From assembly GCF_002307355.1 (NCBI RefSeq), contig NZ_CP017481.1, positions 310,001 to 374,000 of the forward strand: a stretch of 64,000 nt of DNA, read 5' to 3'. The stretch's first letter is position 1; the number at the start of each line of letters is the position of its first letter. The notes below the pieces were generated by a model. It saw only the letters and a list, made by a program, of their open reading frames with translations. It had not been told where the DNA came from and made no database searches. The position numbers and the translations under genes were made by a program. This document shows positions 20,309 to 29,195 of the stretch, piece by piece. The stretch is from Pectobacterium polaris. GTDB lineage: Bacteria; Pseudomonadota; Gammaproteobacteria; Enterobacterales; Enterobacteriaceae.

Positions 20309-20327
20309 GAGAAGTATTTGCATTACC
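20309..20327. promoter_or_regulatory. Candidate Fur box in the receptor/AraC intergenic region
   Basis: GAGAAGTATTTGCATTACC matches the 19-bp Fur consensus at 12 positions. It lies in the 422-base gap (20029-20450) between the receptor and regulator genes, where iron control is expected. The rest of the gap is AT-rich with no convincing gene. Confidence 0.35.
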
Positions 20328-20450
20328 ATTTTGGCGCGGTCATTGTTACATTTGTTATTCAGGACGGGGTTTGCTCTAGCAGCAAAATGTTTTGCCAAAG
20401 CATCAAAATGGAAGGCGCAGGTCGAAGGGTTTAATCAGGTAGGTAATCAC

Positions 20451-21434
20451 GTGCGCAGCTTCACTCAGTCATCAAAGCCGATCTATAAAGATCACATCGT
20501 TCAGCAATCGAGTCTGGTCGCGAATGACTACCGTTTTATCGGGCCCCGGCTAATCGATAACACGCCAGTGCTATTCGGGTCGTTCACTGTCGTGCAGCTC
20601 AATCCGCATCTGATCCTGCATACCGCGGATGTGATTAATCGCCACAACATGAAAACCCAAAACCTGCTGGATGGCGCAATCAAGCTGGCCATCGTGGTCA
20701 GTGGCAATGCGCACATCTCATTTGGTCATCAGGAACTGCATCTGGGAGAGAGCCAGCCCGCTTCGCTGATTGCGCTGACGGAGCCGACGATGTTTACCCG
20801 CATCGGCAAGCGTGATGAATATGAGCGCACCATTACGCTGACATTCGACAGGGAATGGCTGTACGGCAATATGATGGACACCGTTGGCGACTGGCAAGCC
20901 ATCCACGATTTCACGCAGACGCATCTGGCGACACACCTGTGGACACCGTCCCGACAGGCGCTGGCGATTGCCTTACAAACGCTGGATGCAGAGCCTTGCC
21001 AAACGCCGCTCCAGCGCCTTTATCTGGAAATGCAGTGTATGAGCCTGATTATCGAGGCCTTTACTTCATTGACCGCCAGCGTGGCGCAGGACAAAAGCAG
21101 CGGCGTTACTCTGCGCAGCTACCACCGTATTCAACAGGTCAGAGACATGCTGGAAAGCGGCAGCGCCGACCATCTTTCGATGAGTGAGATCGCTAAAAGC
21201 GTCAACATGAGTGAAAGCACGCTACAGCGCCATTTTCGCCAGACGTTCAATATGAGCGTGTTTGAATACCTGCGTAACTGCCGTTTGCAGCGCGCCATGC
21301 TGGCCTTGCAGAAAGATGGCATCGGCATTGCGCAGGCGGCCAGCATCGCCGGTTACAACAGCCCCGCCAACTTTGCCACCGCCCTGCGCCGTGCATTCGG
21401 TATTACGCCGGGACAGCTAAAAGACCGCTTCTGA
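20451..21434 (+). CDS. AraC-family regulator, probable activator of the siderophore receptor
   Basis: A 327-residue regulator. The GTG at 20451 is preceded by AGGTAGG with good spacing; the longer frame from 20301 is hydrophobic and lacks a site. The C terminus has two AraC helix-turn-helix motifs: SMSEIAKSVNMSESTLQRHFRQTF and GIAQAASIAGYNSPANFATALRRAFGITP. The N-terminal part is a PchR-like effector domain. Members of this group bind ferric siderophores and activate the adjacent receptor. The divergent position relative to the FepA-type gene supports this role; a Fur-like site lies between them. Confidence 0.88.
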   Translation: MRSFTQSSKPIYKDHIVQQSSLVANDYRFIGPRLIDNTPVLFGSFTVVQLNPHLILHTADVINRHNMKTQNLLDGAIKLAIVVSGNAHISFGHQELHLGESQPASLIALTEPTMFTRIGKRDEYERTITLTFDREWLYGNMMDTVGDWQAIHDFTQTHLATHLWTPSRQALAIALQTLDAEPCQTPLQRLYLEMQCMSLIIEAFTSLTASVAQDKSSGVTLRSYHRIQQVRDMLESGSADHLSMSEIAKSVNMSESTLQRHFRQTFNMSVFEYLRNCRLQRAMLALQKDGIGIAQAASIAGYNSPANFATALRRAFGITPGQLKDRF

Positions 21435-21446
21435 TTCTGAACCACT

Positions 21447-21485
21447 AATAACCAAATGGAATTTGTTATTCCGTTTGGTTATTAA
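21447..21485 (+). terminator. Long hairpin after the AraC-type gene
   Basis: A 16-bp inverted repeat with one G-U pair (21447-21462 with 21470-21485), AT-rich at the base and ending TTGGTTATTA. It probably ends transcription of the regulator gene before the PrpD-family gene. Confidence 0.6.
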
Positions 21486-21541
21486 TCGCTATTCAGCGAT
21501 GCACAGTAAATTAGTATTTTTCTGCCAGCACATGACTATCC

Positions 21542-22870
21542 ATGACCAATCAGACTGATATCACCGCAACGCTTGCCCACCACATCATCCATAGCGAACC
21601 TAATCGAGAAGCGATAGAGGCCGCCCGCGACGGGGTGACTGACTTCGTTTCCACCGCACTTCCCATCGCACAGGGAGCGATTGCCGATAGCGGGCTCGCG
21701 CCGTTAAAGCAGGTCTTCAGCGGCACGGACAGCCTGACGCGCAGTCTGATCCTGGGTTATGCCGGTCACGTACTGGACTTTGACGATTATCATCCGGCGT
21801 TTCGCGGTCACCCCAGCACCGTCATTCTGCCTGCCCTGTTTGCCCTGGCTGCAGAAGATTCCTCCGTCACGGAAGAAGCATTTTTAACGGCGTATGTGAT
21901 CGGCGTGGAAGCCGCAGGCAGAATCGGGCTGGCATGCGGCCCGCGTCATTACAGCCTCGGCTACCACAACACGGCTACGCTCGGTGCTATCGCCGCTGCC
22001 GCAGCCGCCGCACGTCTGGCTGGTGCTTCGGTAGAACAGACGCAAACCATTCTTGGACTGGCTGCCACACAGGCCGCAGGACTGCGGGCGCAGTTTGGTT
22101 CAGCGGTCAAACCGCTACATGCCGGGCTTTCCGCCAGAGCGGGGTTAACCGCCATCAAGCTGGGCTTAGCGGGCTTCGAGGGCAACAAACAGCAGGTGAT
22201 TGACGCCTTTCTTGCCGCGCATGGCGATCAAAAACAGCAGCCGGAGCTGCTGGTTGAAAACTGGGGCGCGCCGTGGCGCATGCTGTCTCCCGGTCTGGAG
22301 TTCAAGCGCTACCCAACCTGTGGCGGCACCCACAGCGCTGCCGAGGCAGCTTTTGCACTGCGGGAGCAATGGCATAAGCAGAATGGTGCAGATGCCTATC
22401 TGGCCGATGCCATCGAACAGATCACGGTGACTTTCCCACCGGGTGGCGATGTTGCCCCCTTTATCCGTAACGCCACAAACGGCGTAGAAGCACGGTTCAG
22501 TCTGGAATATGTGATTGCGGCGGCGCTGATTGAAGGGGAACTGAAGCTGGCACATTTCTCGGAAGCCCCGGTTGAAACCACGATCTCGGCGCTGGCGAAT
22601 CGCGTCATACGCCGCGCCGATGAAACCGCGCCACCCGATGAGCTTGACCCAGAGGCACGTTTTCATGAGGTTACGCTGCACCTGCGTAACGGCAGCACGC
22701 TAATCCATCGCACCACACGTCAGGAAACCTCAGCGCGCCCCACCGATCTCCGTGCCAAGCTGCAGCAAACCATCGGCTCGCTGACACATCTTGACAGCAG
22801 CCAGATCGCCGACCGCTGCGCATTACGGCAGGAAGGCGATCTACGCTATTTGCTTGGGCTACTGTTTTAA
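21542..22870 (+). CDS. MmgE/PrpD family protein
   Basis: A 442-residue member of the MmgE/PrpD (2-methylcitrate dehydratase-like) family. Family traits are the all-helical N-terminal domain with LGYAGHVLDFDDYHPAFRGHPS, the SAVKPLHAGLSARAGLTAIKLGLAGFEG segment, and FKRYPTCGGTHSAAEAA. Members dehydrate 2-methylcitrate or act on itaconate-type or cyclohexane-carboxylate substrates. No prpB, prpC or acs is nearby, so a role in propionate metabolism cannot be assumed. It appears monocistronic and ends in a cluster of short repeats and a hairpin. The ATG has no strong ribosome site (TATCC just upstream). Confidence 0.87.
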   Translation: MTNQTDITATLAHHIIHSEPNREAIEAARDGVTDFVSTALPIAQGAIADSGLAPLKQVFSGTDSLTRSLILGYAGHVLDFDDYHPAFRGHPSTVILPALFALAAEDSSVTEEAFLTAYVIGVEAAGRIGLACGPRHYSLGYHNTATLGAIAAAAAAARLAGASVEQTQTILGLAATQAAGLRAQFGSAVKPLHAGLSARAGLTAIKLGLAGFEGNKQQVIDAFLAAHGDQKQQPELLVENWGAPWRMLSPGLEFKRYPTCGGTHSAAEAAFALREQWHKQNGADAYLADAIEQITVTFPPGGDVAPFIRNATNGVEARFSLEYVIAAALIEGELKLAHFSEAPVETTISALANRVIRRADETAPPDELDPEARFHEVTLHLRNGSTLIHRTTRQETSARPTDLRAKLQQTIGSLTHLDSSQIADRCALRQEGDLRYLLGLLF

Positions 22871-22913
22871 CAAGATGCTGGTTTAACAAAATACGGGTTT
22901 AACGAGATGCGAG
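22866..22913 (+). repeat. Three imperfect 16-bp tandem repeats at the end of the PrpD-family gene
   Basis: Units tttaacaagatgctgg, tttaacaaaatacggg and tttaacgagatgcgag run head to tail from the stop codon of the gene. Each unit carries a TAA, so the first unit supplies the stop. No function is evident. Confidence 0.7.
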
Positions 22914-22945
22914 GTGCTGTCGATAACCGCCATTATCGACAGCAC
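22914..22945. terminator. Hairpin between convergent genes
   Basis: A perfect 13-bp stem (22914-22926 with 22933-22945, six-base loop) between the PrpD-family gene and the convergent lipoprotein gene. The stem is strong but no T-tract follows on either strand. Confidence 0.6.
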
Positions 22946-22993
22946 GATTACTGGCAATACCATTACCGACAACCACCACGCTGTCAGATCGAA

Positions 22994-24706
22994 TTAGTCT
23001 TTCTGATGGGAAAGCCATTTCCCTTTTTCATCAAATACCGTCACGCCTGGCACTCTGGAGTAACTCCCTTCTCCCTCTGATTTATAGTGGGTCGCCAGTA
23101 TGTGGGGAGAGCGATAGTCAAAGTTGAAATAGCCATCATCAGGATTCTTGACGATCAGCTTGCCCGTGCTGTCGATGAGACCTTCTTCTACCTTGAAGTA
23201 GCGATTATCAAGGTTGTTTTTAAAAGACGTCGCTTCACCATACGTAAACAGGTTCTTTTTCTCTTGCGCGGAAATAGCTGGGAATCGCGTCACATCAAGC
23301 TGACGTAATACATGCAGGAACATCAGACGTTCCAGTGGCGTTCCTGCATCTTTCGGGACTAAAAATTGTAATGTGAGTCCACTTCCCACATTCACATCGT
23401 ATTCATAGCCGACAAACGCGCTGTCGCCATAAATAAAGATGTTATCAATTTCTTTACCTTCAGGGACGATCTCTTTGGTTTCAGCCATGAGTTCAGGAAT
23501 CGACTGAGGAGCGACCTTAAAATAAACATCGTACTTAAACACTTCCGACGGGAATTTTATTTTAATGCGCGTTTTTGACATGCTCCGTTTAATAAAGCGC
23601 TCAGGCTTTTCCATGCGCTGTTCGAGTGCTTTCCAGATAGCCTGATGCATTTCTGCGATCTTAAATTCATCAGCGATCTTTACGCCATACTTCGCTTCCA
23701 ATTCCGGCTGAGATAATGCCAGATCGTACATCGACAATGCCTGCTCGCCGCGGTAACGTTCGTCCATCGTACGCAGCACAGCAAATGCGTTGGCTAACGA
23801 GACGACATCTTCAGCATTCGCTAACCCAATAAAATAGCGCTGCTTAGCCTCATCATATTGAAAATAGGCGGCTTCCAATTTTCCTTGTTGGTTATCGTAT
23901 GCCGCACCGTTTTCCGACTGGAATAACACGCCCTTTTGCCCTTTCAGCCACAAAGCCAGATTAAAATCCTCTTTTGCCGCGCTAACGGTAAACAAGTCAA
24001 CGTCGGTGTTATTCTGCTTATCCCGATAGGTGTAGATCTGCGTGTCTTTATTTTCCCGGTCGATGAGTAGACGCCCCATCCTGCGAATATACATCCCGTG
24101 CTCTCGTAGGCTCAGCTTGTCGTACATGCTAAACGGCAGCTTAATCGTAAAATATTCTTCGGGATAAAAGGGAATACCGGGAAAATCATCCATCGGCGCG
24201 CGGTTAAATGCCTCTTTCTCTTCAAGAAGCTGCGCCTGATAGGCTTTTTTGCGTTCTTCAAAACGCTGCTGGATTTTGAGTAAATCGGGTGACTGTGCTT
24301 TTGTCTTTTTCAATACCATGGTGATTTCACAGTAATAAAATGCACAGGCTGATTTTTTATCTGACACAAAATGAACCGTGTTCTTTCCATCGATTTTTAA
24401 CGTGTGCAACATACCGTTTATCTGCACTCGGTTATCTTTGATCTCCCTGGTATATTCGCCATCCGAAGTAGTGTAAATCACCTGCGTCGGCGTCAGACTG
24501 AAGTAGATATCGTCTTTAATGCCTTTGAAGCTTTGTGTGATATTTTCCTGAAGCTCATCTCTGTTTTTATTGGCTTCAGGATGTTTACTGTTATCAAACA
24601 CAACGCGAACATCCTCAACCAGATATTTTCCCTCGCTCAGTGTTTCCTCTCCATTACAGCCCGACAGCCATAGCGCCATCATGATAATACCCAGATATTT
24701 CCTCAT
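22994..24706 (-). CDS. Large lipoprotein of unknown function
   Basis: A 570-residue protein started at the ATG at 24706 (AGGGA 7 bases upstream; the frame also has a GTG one codon earlier). A lipoprotein signal peptide with lipobox LSGC (C17) is clear, so it should be anchored to a membrane from the periplasmic side; N18 follows the Cys. The rest is hydrophilic and lysine/glutamate-rich, with a charged, probably helical stretch (LLKIQQRFEERKKAYQAQLL) around 145-165. I recognise no domain. It is monocistronic, bounded by terminators. Its base composition is lower in GC than core genes, consistent with accessory DNA. Confidence 0.75.
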   Translation of the reverse strand: MRKYLGIIMMALWLSGCNGEETLSEGKYLVEDVRVVFDNSKHPEANKNRDELQENITQSFKGIKDDIYFSLTPTQVIYTTSDGEYTREIKDNRVQINGMLHTLKIDGKNTVHFVSDKKSACAFYYCEITMVLKKTKAQSPDLLKIQQRFEERKKAYQAQLLEEKEAFNRAPMDDFPGIPFYPEEYFTIKLPFSMYDKLSLREHGMYIRRMGRLLIDRENKDTQIYTYRDKQNNTDVDLFTVSAAKEDFNLALWLKGQKGVLFQSENGAAYDNQQGKLEAAYFQYDEAKQRYFIGLANAEDVVSLANAFAVLRTMDERYRGEQALSMYDLALSQPELEAKYGVKIADEFKIAEMHQAIWKALEQRMEKPERFIKRSMSKTRIKIKFPSEVFKYDVYFKVAPQSIPELMAETKEIVPEGKEIDNIFIYGDSAFVGYEYDVNVGSGLTLQFLVPKDAGTPLERLMFLHVLRQLDVTRFPAISAQEKKNLFTYGEATSFKNNLDNRYFKVEEGLIDSTGKLIVKNPDDGYFNFDYRSPHILATHYKSEGEGSYSRVPGVTVFDEKGKWLSHQKD

Positions 24707-24725
24707 CACTTCGTCCCTGTAAAAT

Positions 24726-24759
24726 TAAAAAGCCTCTGAATGCCGCGGCACGCAGAGGC
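24726..24759 (-). terminator. Rho-independent terminator of the esterase gene
   Basis: Arms GCCTCTG/CAGAGGC (24732-24738 and 24753-24759) enclose a second palindrome TGCCGCGGCA; the minus strand continues into TTTTTAATTTT. It separates the esterase gene from the lipoprotein gene downstream. Confidence 0.85.
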
Positions 24760-24819
24760 GAGTCATGCATCAGTAAGCTGATGTTATCAAAAAACTTATT
24801 ATAATTCAGGCACTGACGG

Positions 24820-26001
24820 CTAGGGCTTTAGCCATTGGTCTAAAAAGCTAAAGACTTCTTCCTGCTGTTCCTGATAGAAAACGTGCCCCAGCTCAGGCCA
24901 GATTTTGGTTTGCAGCTTGCTGTCCGCCCGCTGGGATTGCCACACCTTGTGCATTTTGGCGTAAGCATCTTCAACGGATTGCGTCGGGAACAGTTTGTCT
25001 TGACCACCGTTAAATAGCAGCATCGGTTTTGGCGCGGCGACGCTCGCCACATCAGGGAAATCAAAGCGCGTCGGTTGCCCCGGATGCAGCATGTAGAATG
25101 CCGACTGCCCTCTCAGCACATTGTTGCCCGGCGTCATCAGGCCGTCATACGTGCCAATCCAAGATACCGCTGCCGTTGCCGCGACCTTGTCGGATAGCGC
25201 GGCGAGCTGCCAGGCACGATAGGCGCCCATCGAGAAACCTACGACGCCAATACGTTGCTTATCAACCTGTTCAAGCGATGCCAGAAAGTCCGTCGCCCGC
25301 ATGTCTTCGTAGGCCATCAGACCCGCGAGTGAGCGCCCCAGATTAAAGAAATTGCTCGCCAGCGCCTGCTGCTGCTCATATTTAATTGGCCCGCGCGAGC
25401 CCCAACCTAGCGCATCGACCGCCAGCACCACATAGCCCCGCTTCGCCAGTTCATCCCCGACAAAACGGCCGGTGAAGAACTTATCGGCCCACGCCTGTGC
25501 AGAATCGAGCTGCTTGTCATTGCCCCACGGTTTGATCATCTTCTCTTTGCCGATATCAAACTTCGCGCCGTGATCGTGTAGCAGGATCACCGCAGGATGC
25601 GGCCCCGCGCTTTTTGGCGTCAAAAGCAACGCGTCTACGCGGCTTTCATCGGTCAGGTTAAAGGCGACCTTCTCCGCCGTATAGCTGCCGCGATCCTGTT
25701 TTTCCATCGTCTGCGGGGCAAAGTCTTTGGTGGAATCCGGCGTCAGGAGCAGCGAACGCAGCGTTTTTCTCGACTGGGTTTGCCATTCGCTAAAATCCGT
25801 AAAATTCCCCGATAGCCAAGAGTCCGAGTAGGTCATCTGCTGTTTAAGCTGCGGATAAAATGAAGGCAGTCCTTCATCCGTCACCGCCTGATCTGTCGCG
25901 GGTTGAATCGTAGGGTTCATATCGTTCGCCATCAGTGAAGGACTGGTCAGCAAAGCCGCCAGTAGCCAGACAGAGGAGCGTAAGGTATTAAGATTCATCA
26001 T
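24820..26001 (-). CDS. Exported alpha/beta-hydrolase, acetyl-esterase/dienelactone hydrolase-like
   Basis: A 393-residue protein with a signal peptide (SSVWLLAALLTSPSLMA|NDMNP), hence periplasmic or secreted. The alpha/beta-hydrolase triad can be placed as S257 in GFSMG, D335 in GGQDKLFP and H373 in LGHVFY. A LLHDHGAKFD oxyanion-loop region precedes them. The architecture is like AXE1/DLH-type esterases with an N-terminal extension. A second ATG three bases in (25998) fits the GAGG site slightly better. The neighbouring rhamnogalacturonan lyase suggests deacetylation of plant polysaccharide, but this is only context. Confidence 0.8.
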   Translation of the reverse strand: MMNLNTLRSSVWLLAALLTSPSLMANDMNPTIQPATDQAVTDEGLPSFYPQLKQQMTYSDSWLSGNFTDFSEWQTQSRKTLRSLLLTPDSTKDFAPQTMEKQDRGSYTAEKVAFNLTDESRVDALLLTPKSAGPHPAVILLHDHGAKFDIGKEKMIKPWGNDKQLDSAQAWADKFFTGRFVGDELAKRGYVVLAVDALGWGSRGPIKYEQQQALASNFFNLGRSLAGLMAYEDMRATDFLASLEQVDKQRIGVVGFSMGAYRAWQLAALSDKVAATAAVSWIGTYDGLMTPGNNVLRGQSAFYMLHPGQPTRFDFPDVASVAAPKPMLLFNGGQDKLFPTQSVEDAYAKMHKVWQSQRADSKLQTKIWPELGHVFYQEQQEEVFSFLDQWLKP

Positions 26002-26222
26002 AACCTCAAAAATAAAACGTCGTTTCTTTTTGAGGTTTGATTGTAATTGACGCCGCTAAAAATAAACGGACGGAACGCGCATTCTGCGAAGCGACTGGCA
26101 AAAAAGGTTCGTCGCAACAGCGTAGGCGCAGAGGGGAATACCACACACGTCAGCGATCAGAGTGTTCAATTTATTGCATAATAACGATTTGAAATCGCTT
26201 AACGTCTCAGAGCAGAACGACA

Positions 26223-26933
26223 TCAGGCGGCTGATTCGTCTCGTTTGCGTTCAGCCACCAGCACAACTCCTTTTCGCGATTCATTAGGCGCAAGGCTCCA
26301 TATATCGCTTTCGGGAATGCTGCGACCATCGTATCGAATCCGTTCTCCGTCATACGGCCAGAAAGTACGTTGTTCTGAGTCGAACACAAATACCTCAATG
26401 CCAACCTCTTTACGTGCCATACGCGCCCACAACGCCTTCCCACCAGGAAATTGAACGTTATCACTAACCAGCACGATACCGTCGTTAATGAGCGCCTTAT
26501 ACATAGCGCTGGCGACATTGGCGTTTCGTTCACGCTTAGTGACAATCACGCCTTCAACCTGAGTAAGGTAGTCACTCACCGGTTGCAGGTTCTCGTAATA
26601 ACCTATGACAGCCAAAATAGTTTCGGCTTCGTCGTCGCTGTTACGGGATTTCAGATCAATCTTTGCGACAACAACATGCCGTAAATCACCGTTAACGTCA
26701 TCAGGCTCTCCATATATGGCAACGGCATGATGCCGCTCATTATGGATATAAATATCCACGGCGCGACCATTCACGCTCGTTTCGCCAATTTTCCGATATT
26801 CCCGCGCCATAGTGGCGGGGCTATATGACATTGGAAGAATCGCCATATCAAAACTCCCGCTATCGTTGAGGACTGGTGACATTATAAGCATAGCCTGTTG
26901 CACTTCGTTGGGGTCTATAATACCAAACATCAT
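26223..26933 (-). CDS. Hypothetical protein, weakly acetyltransferase-like
   Basis: A 236-residue soluble protein with no signal peptide or membrane segment. I do not recognise the family with confidence. The stretch ASAMYKALINDGIVLVSDNVQFPGGKALWARMAR recalls the C-terminal half of GNAT-like proteins found in some phages; this is only a resemblance. The start codon is preceded by a poor ribosome site (AATAAACACGC). Isolated between the esterase and the broken lyase, with 200-base gaps on each side that hold no gene. It may be a leftover of mobile DNA. Confidence 0.6.
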   Translation of the reverse strand: MMFGIIDPNEVQQAMLIMSPVLNDSGSFDMAILPMSYSPATMAREYRKIGETSVNGRAVDIYIHNERHHAVAIYGEPDDVNGDLRHVVVAKIDLKSRNSDDEAETILAVIGYYENLQPVSDYLTQVEGVIVTKRERNANVASAMYKALINDGIVLVSDNVQFPGGKALWARMARKEVGIEVFVFDSEQRTFWPYDGERIRYDGRSIPESDIWSLAPNESRKGVVLVAERKRDESAA

Positions 26934-27054
26934 GCGTGTTTATTAGCCAATTTTCGCAACAGCATTATCCTCGCTAACCTTGAGCCGGGCAGAACCAGGA
27001 ATCATTTAGTTCGCACTAATCCGTGATACACCCCCAGATAACCCGATACGTTGG

Positions 27055-27085
27055 AAGAAAATCGGCACGATCGTCATCGTGCCGA
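27055..27085 (-). terminator. Rho-independent terminator of the rhamnogalacturonan lyase gene
   Basis: A perfect 10-bp stem (27062-27071 with 27076-27085, loop CGTC) followed on the minus strand by ATTTTCTT, just after the lyase stop. Confidence 0.85.
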
Positions 27086-27092
27086 GAAAACA

Positions 27093-28999
27093 TTACTTAG
27101 GTACGGTATAAACACTTTCCCATTTCACCGGAAATGTCATTCCTTCACCAAGATAGAAGCTGGTATGCGGCGGCTGGTTATAGCCCGCATTCTGAGCCGC
27201 GACTTGTGTCCGATAGGCCGGGTCGTGCATCAACGTTGACATACGGTATGTAGTTTCCGACGTCGTGCTGAAAATCTGTAGTTCGCTACTGTCAGACTTG
27301 GGAATAATGAACTCTTCACGCCAGTCGCCAAACAGATCGGCACTCAGAACGGGTGTCGCTTTCGTCCCATTTATCCACGTCCCCGAATTGTAGGTATAAG
27401 CGCTGAATACCCGCTCGGTTTTCTCTTTAGCCGGTATCCATTTATCAATCGTCGCGCGATCCCATGTCTCACGCAGCAGATCGCCATCCCACCAGATAGC
27501 AAAATTGATTTGCGATGGTTTTTTATCGGAAATCCGCTCGCCTTTCGCATTAAACAACCCACCTTGCGAAGACCAGCATTCCACCCCTAAGTGAGCGGGA
27601 TCGACATCCATACAGACGCCGCGCCCATTATCACCACCCGAACCGTTACTGTATCCCCAAAGGATCTTGCCCGTGGCGGCATCGTGCATCTCCATCGCGT
27701 TATTACCATACTGGTTCGCGGACTCATGTACCATAAACACCTGTTTACCAGCACGCGAAGGATCGAGAACGCTAAAGTGCAGCGCATCGCCATGCCCCAG
27801 ACCAGTGGAATTCAATAGCTTGCCATTGCTGCCAATCGTTGCTGCGCCAAAGATAATGTCGTCTTTCCCATCCGCATCCGCATCGCCAGTACGAAGGTGG
27901 TGCGCACCTTGTCCATACGCCGTGTTCAGCACATCACCAGCCGTTCCGCTGTCATACGTCCAACGCTTCGTCAACTTGCCATTACGCCAGTCCCACGCGA
28001 CAATCACCGCGCGCCGATAGTAGCCGCGTGAAAAAACCGCGCTCGGTCTTTCGCCATCAAGGTAGGCAACCCCCGCGAGAAAGCGATCAACGCGATTACC
28101 ATAGCAATCACCCCAGTCGCATACATCACCGCGCTCGGGATATAATCCACCGTCGCCATTGCTTTCCCGGTTTGACCACTAAACACCGTCAGGTATTCTG
28201 GCCCAGAGAGAACATAACCATTGCCATTGCGATAATCCGCCTGACTATCACCAATGACATTTCCTTCGCCATCGATTGTCCCATCGGCGGTTTTCAGCAT
28301 CACTTCGGCTTTACCGTCACCATCCAGGTCGTACACAATAAAGTCGTTGTAATGGGGGCCAGACCTGAGGTTTTTACCCAAATCAATACGCCAGAGGCGC
28401 GTTCCATCCTCTTTATAGGCATCAATATAAGTATTGCCGGTATAGCCAGCGTGCGAATTATCTTTTGAGTTACTCGGCGCCCACTTAATTACATATTCGT
28501 ATTGACGGTCACCATCCAAATCACCAACGGATCCATCGTTCACCCCATAGGAATACACATCTCCTTTTGGTGTCACACCATCGGCAGGTTTCTTCAAGGG
28601 AATCGACTGATAACGTTGACCACTCAGTACAGATTTAGCGACATCTTCTTTTCCTTCGACGCCCTTAATGACCGGGCGTATCGCATAAGTAGAATCGGCT
28701 TTACCATCCGGATCGATAAAGTTAGTCGTTGTACTCAGAGGGGAAGGATTGATGAGTTGACCATCTCGATAGAGATTAAAAGCAATATTTTCAGGGTCAG
28801 TAGCAAACAGCCGCCAGCTTAAGAAAACATGTTTCGATGATTTGAATGCAAACAGTCCGCGATCCAGCAATTCAATTTGCTTACTTTTTCCTGCTGCATA
28901 AGCCGACGTCATCAGCCCATCCTGCCCACCGCCCATCAGTGTAGCAAGCAATGTAACAGCAATGACGCCTGCTCGCGGCGTTGATAAATAGCGTTTCAT
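27093..28999 (-). pseudogene. Rhamnogalacturonan lyase (PL11 family), frameshifted
   Basis: The N-terminal part (28999 to about 28133) has a signal peptide ending SAYA|AGK, then the PL11 start (IELLDRGLFAFK, VFLSWRLFATDP), Ca-binding-type repeats (GDLDGDRQYEYVIKW, YDLDGDGKAEVMLKTADGT) and FSGQTGKAMATVDYIPS. The C-terminal part continues one base out of phase with RGDVCDWGDCYGNRVDRFLA and VIVAWDWRNGKLTKRW down to the stop at 27093. Restoring one base near 28131-28137 (for example AGCGCGG to AGCCGCGG) gives about 635 residues, the usual PL11 length. The intact enzyme would cleave the rhamnogalacturonan I backbone of pectin outside the cytoplasm. No KdgR-type operator was seen upstream (29000-29195). 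Confidence 0.9.
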
Positions 29000-29195
29000 T
29001 TTCTCTCCTTGATTACGTGAAGAATGCCCTTACTCCCGTTGTACAAATTGCATACAGGCATATCCACGCCAGATTAGTACAGCAGCGTAATTATCAATCA
29101 CGAAAACAAGGCAAGAAATCATGACGTCTATGTATGATAAATAAACAATTTATTGCGCTATAAAAGTCACAGATAAAAAACCGTCATCTGGCACT

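Noticed and set aside
20301..20450. Hydrophobic N-terminal extension of the AraC-type regulator
   Set aside because: It overlaps the Fur-like site and promoter region and lacks a ribosome site; the GTG at 20451 has a good one.
29000..29195. KdgR-type pectin operator upstream of the PL11 lyase
   Set aside because: I looked for AATGAAAC...GTTTCATT-like sequence and found no convincing match.
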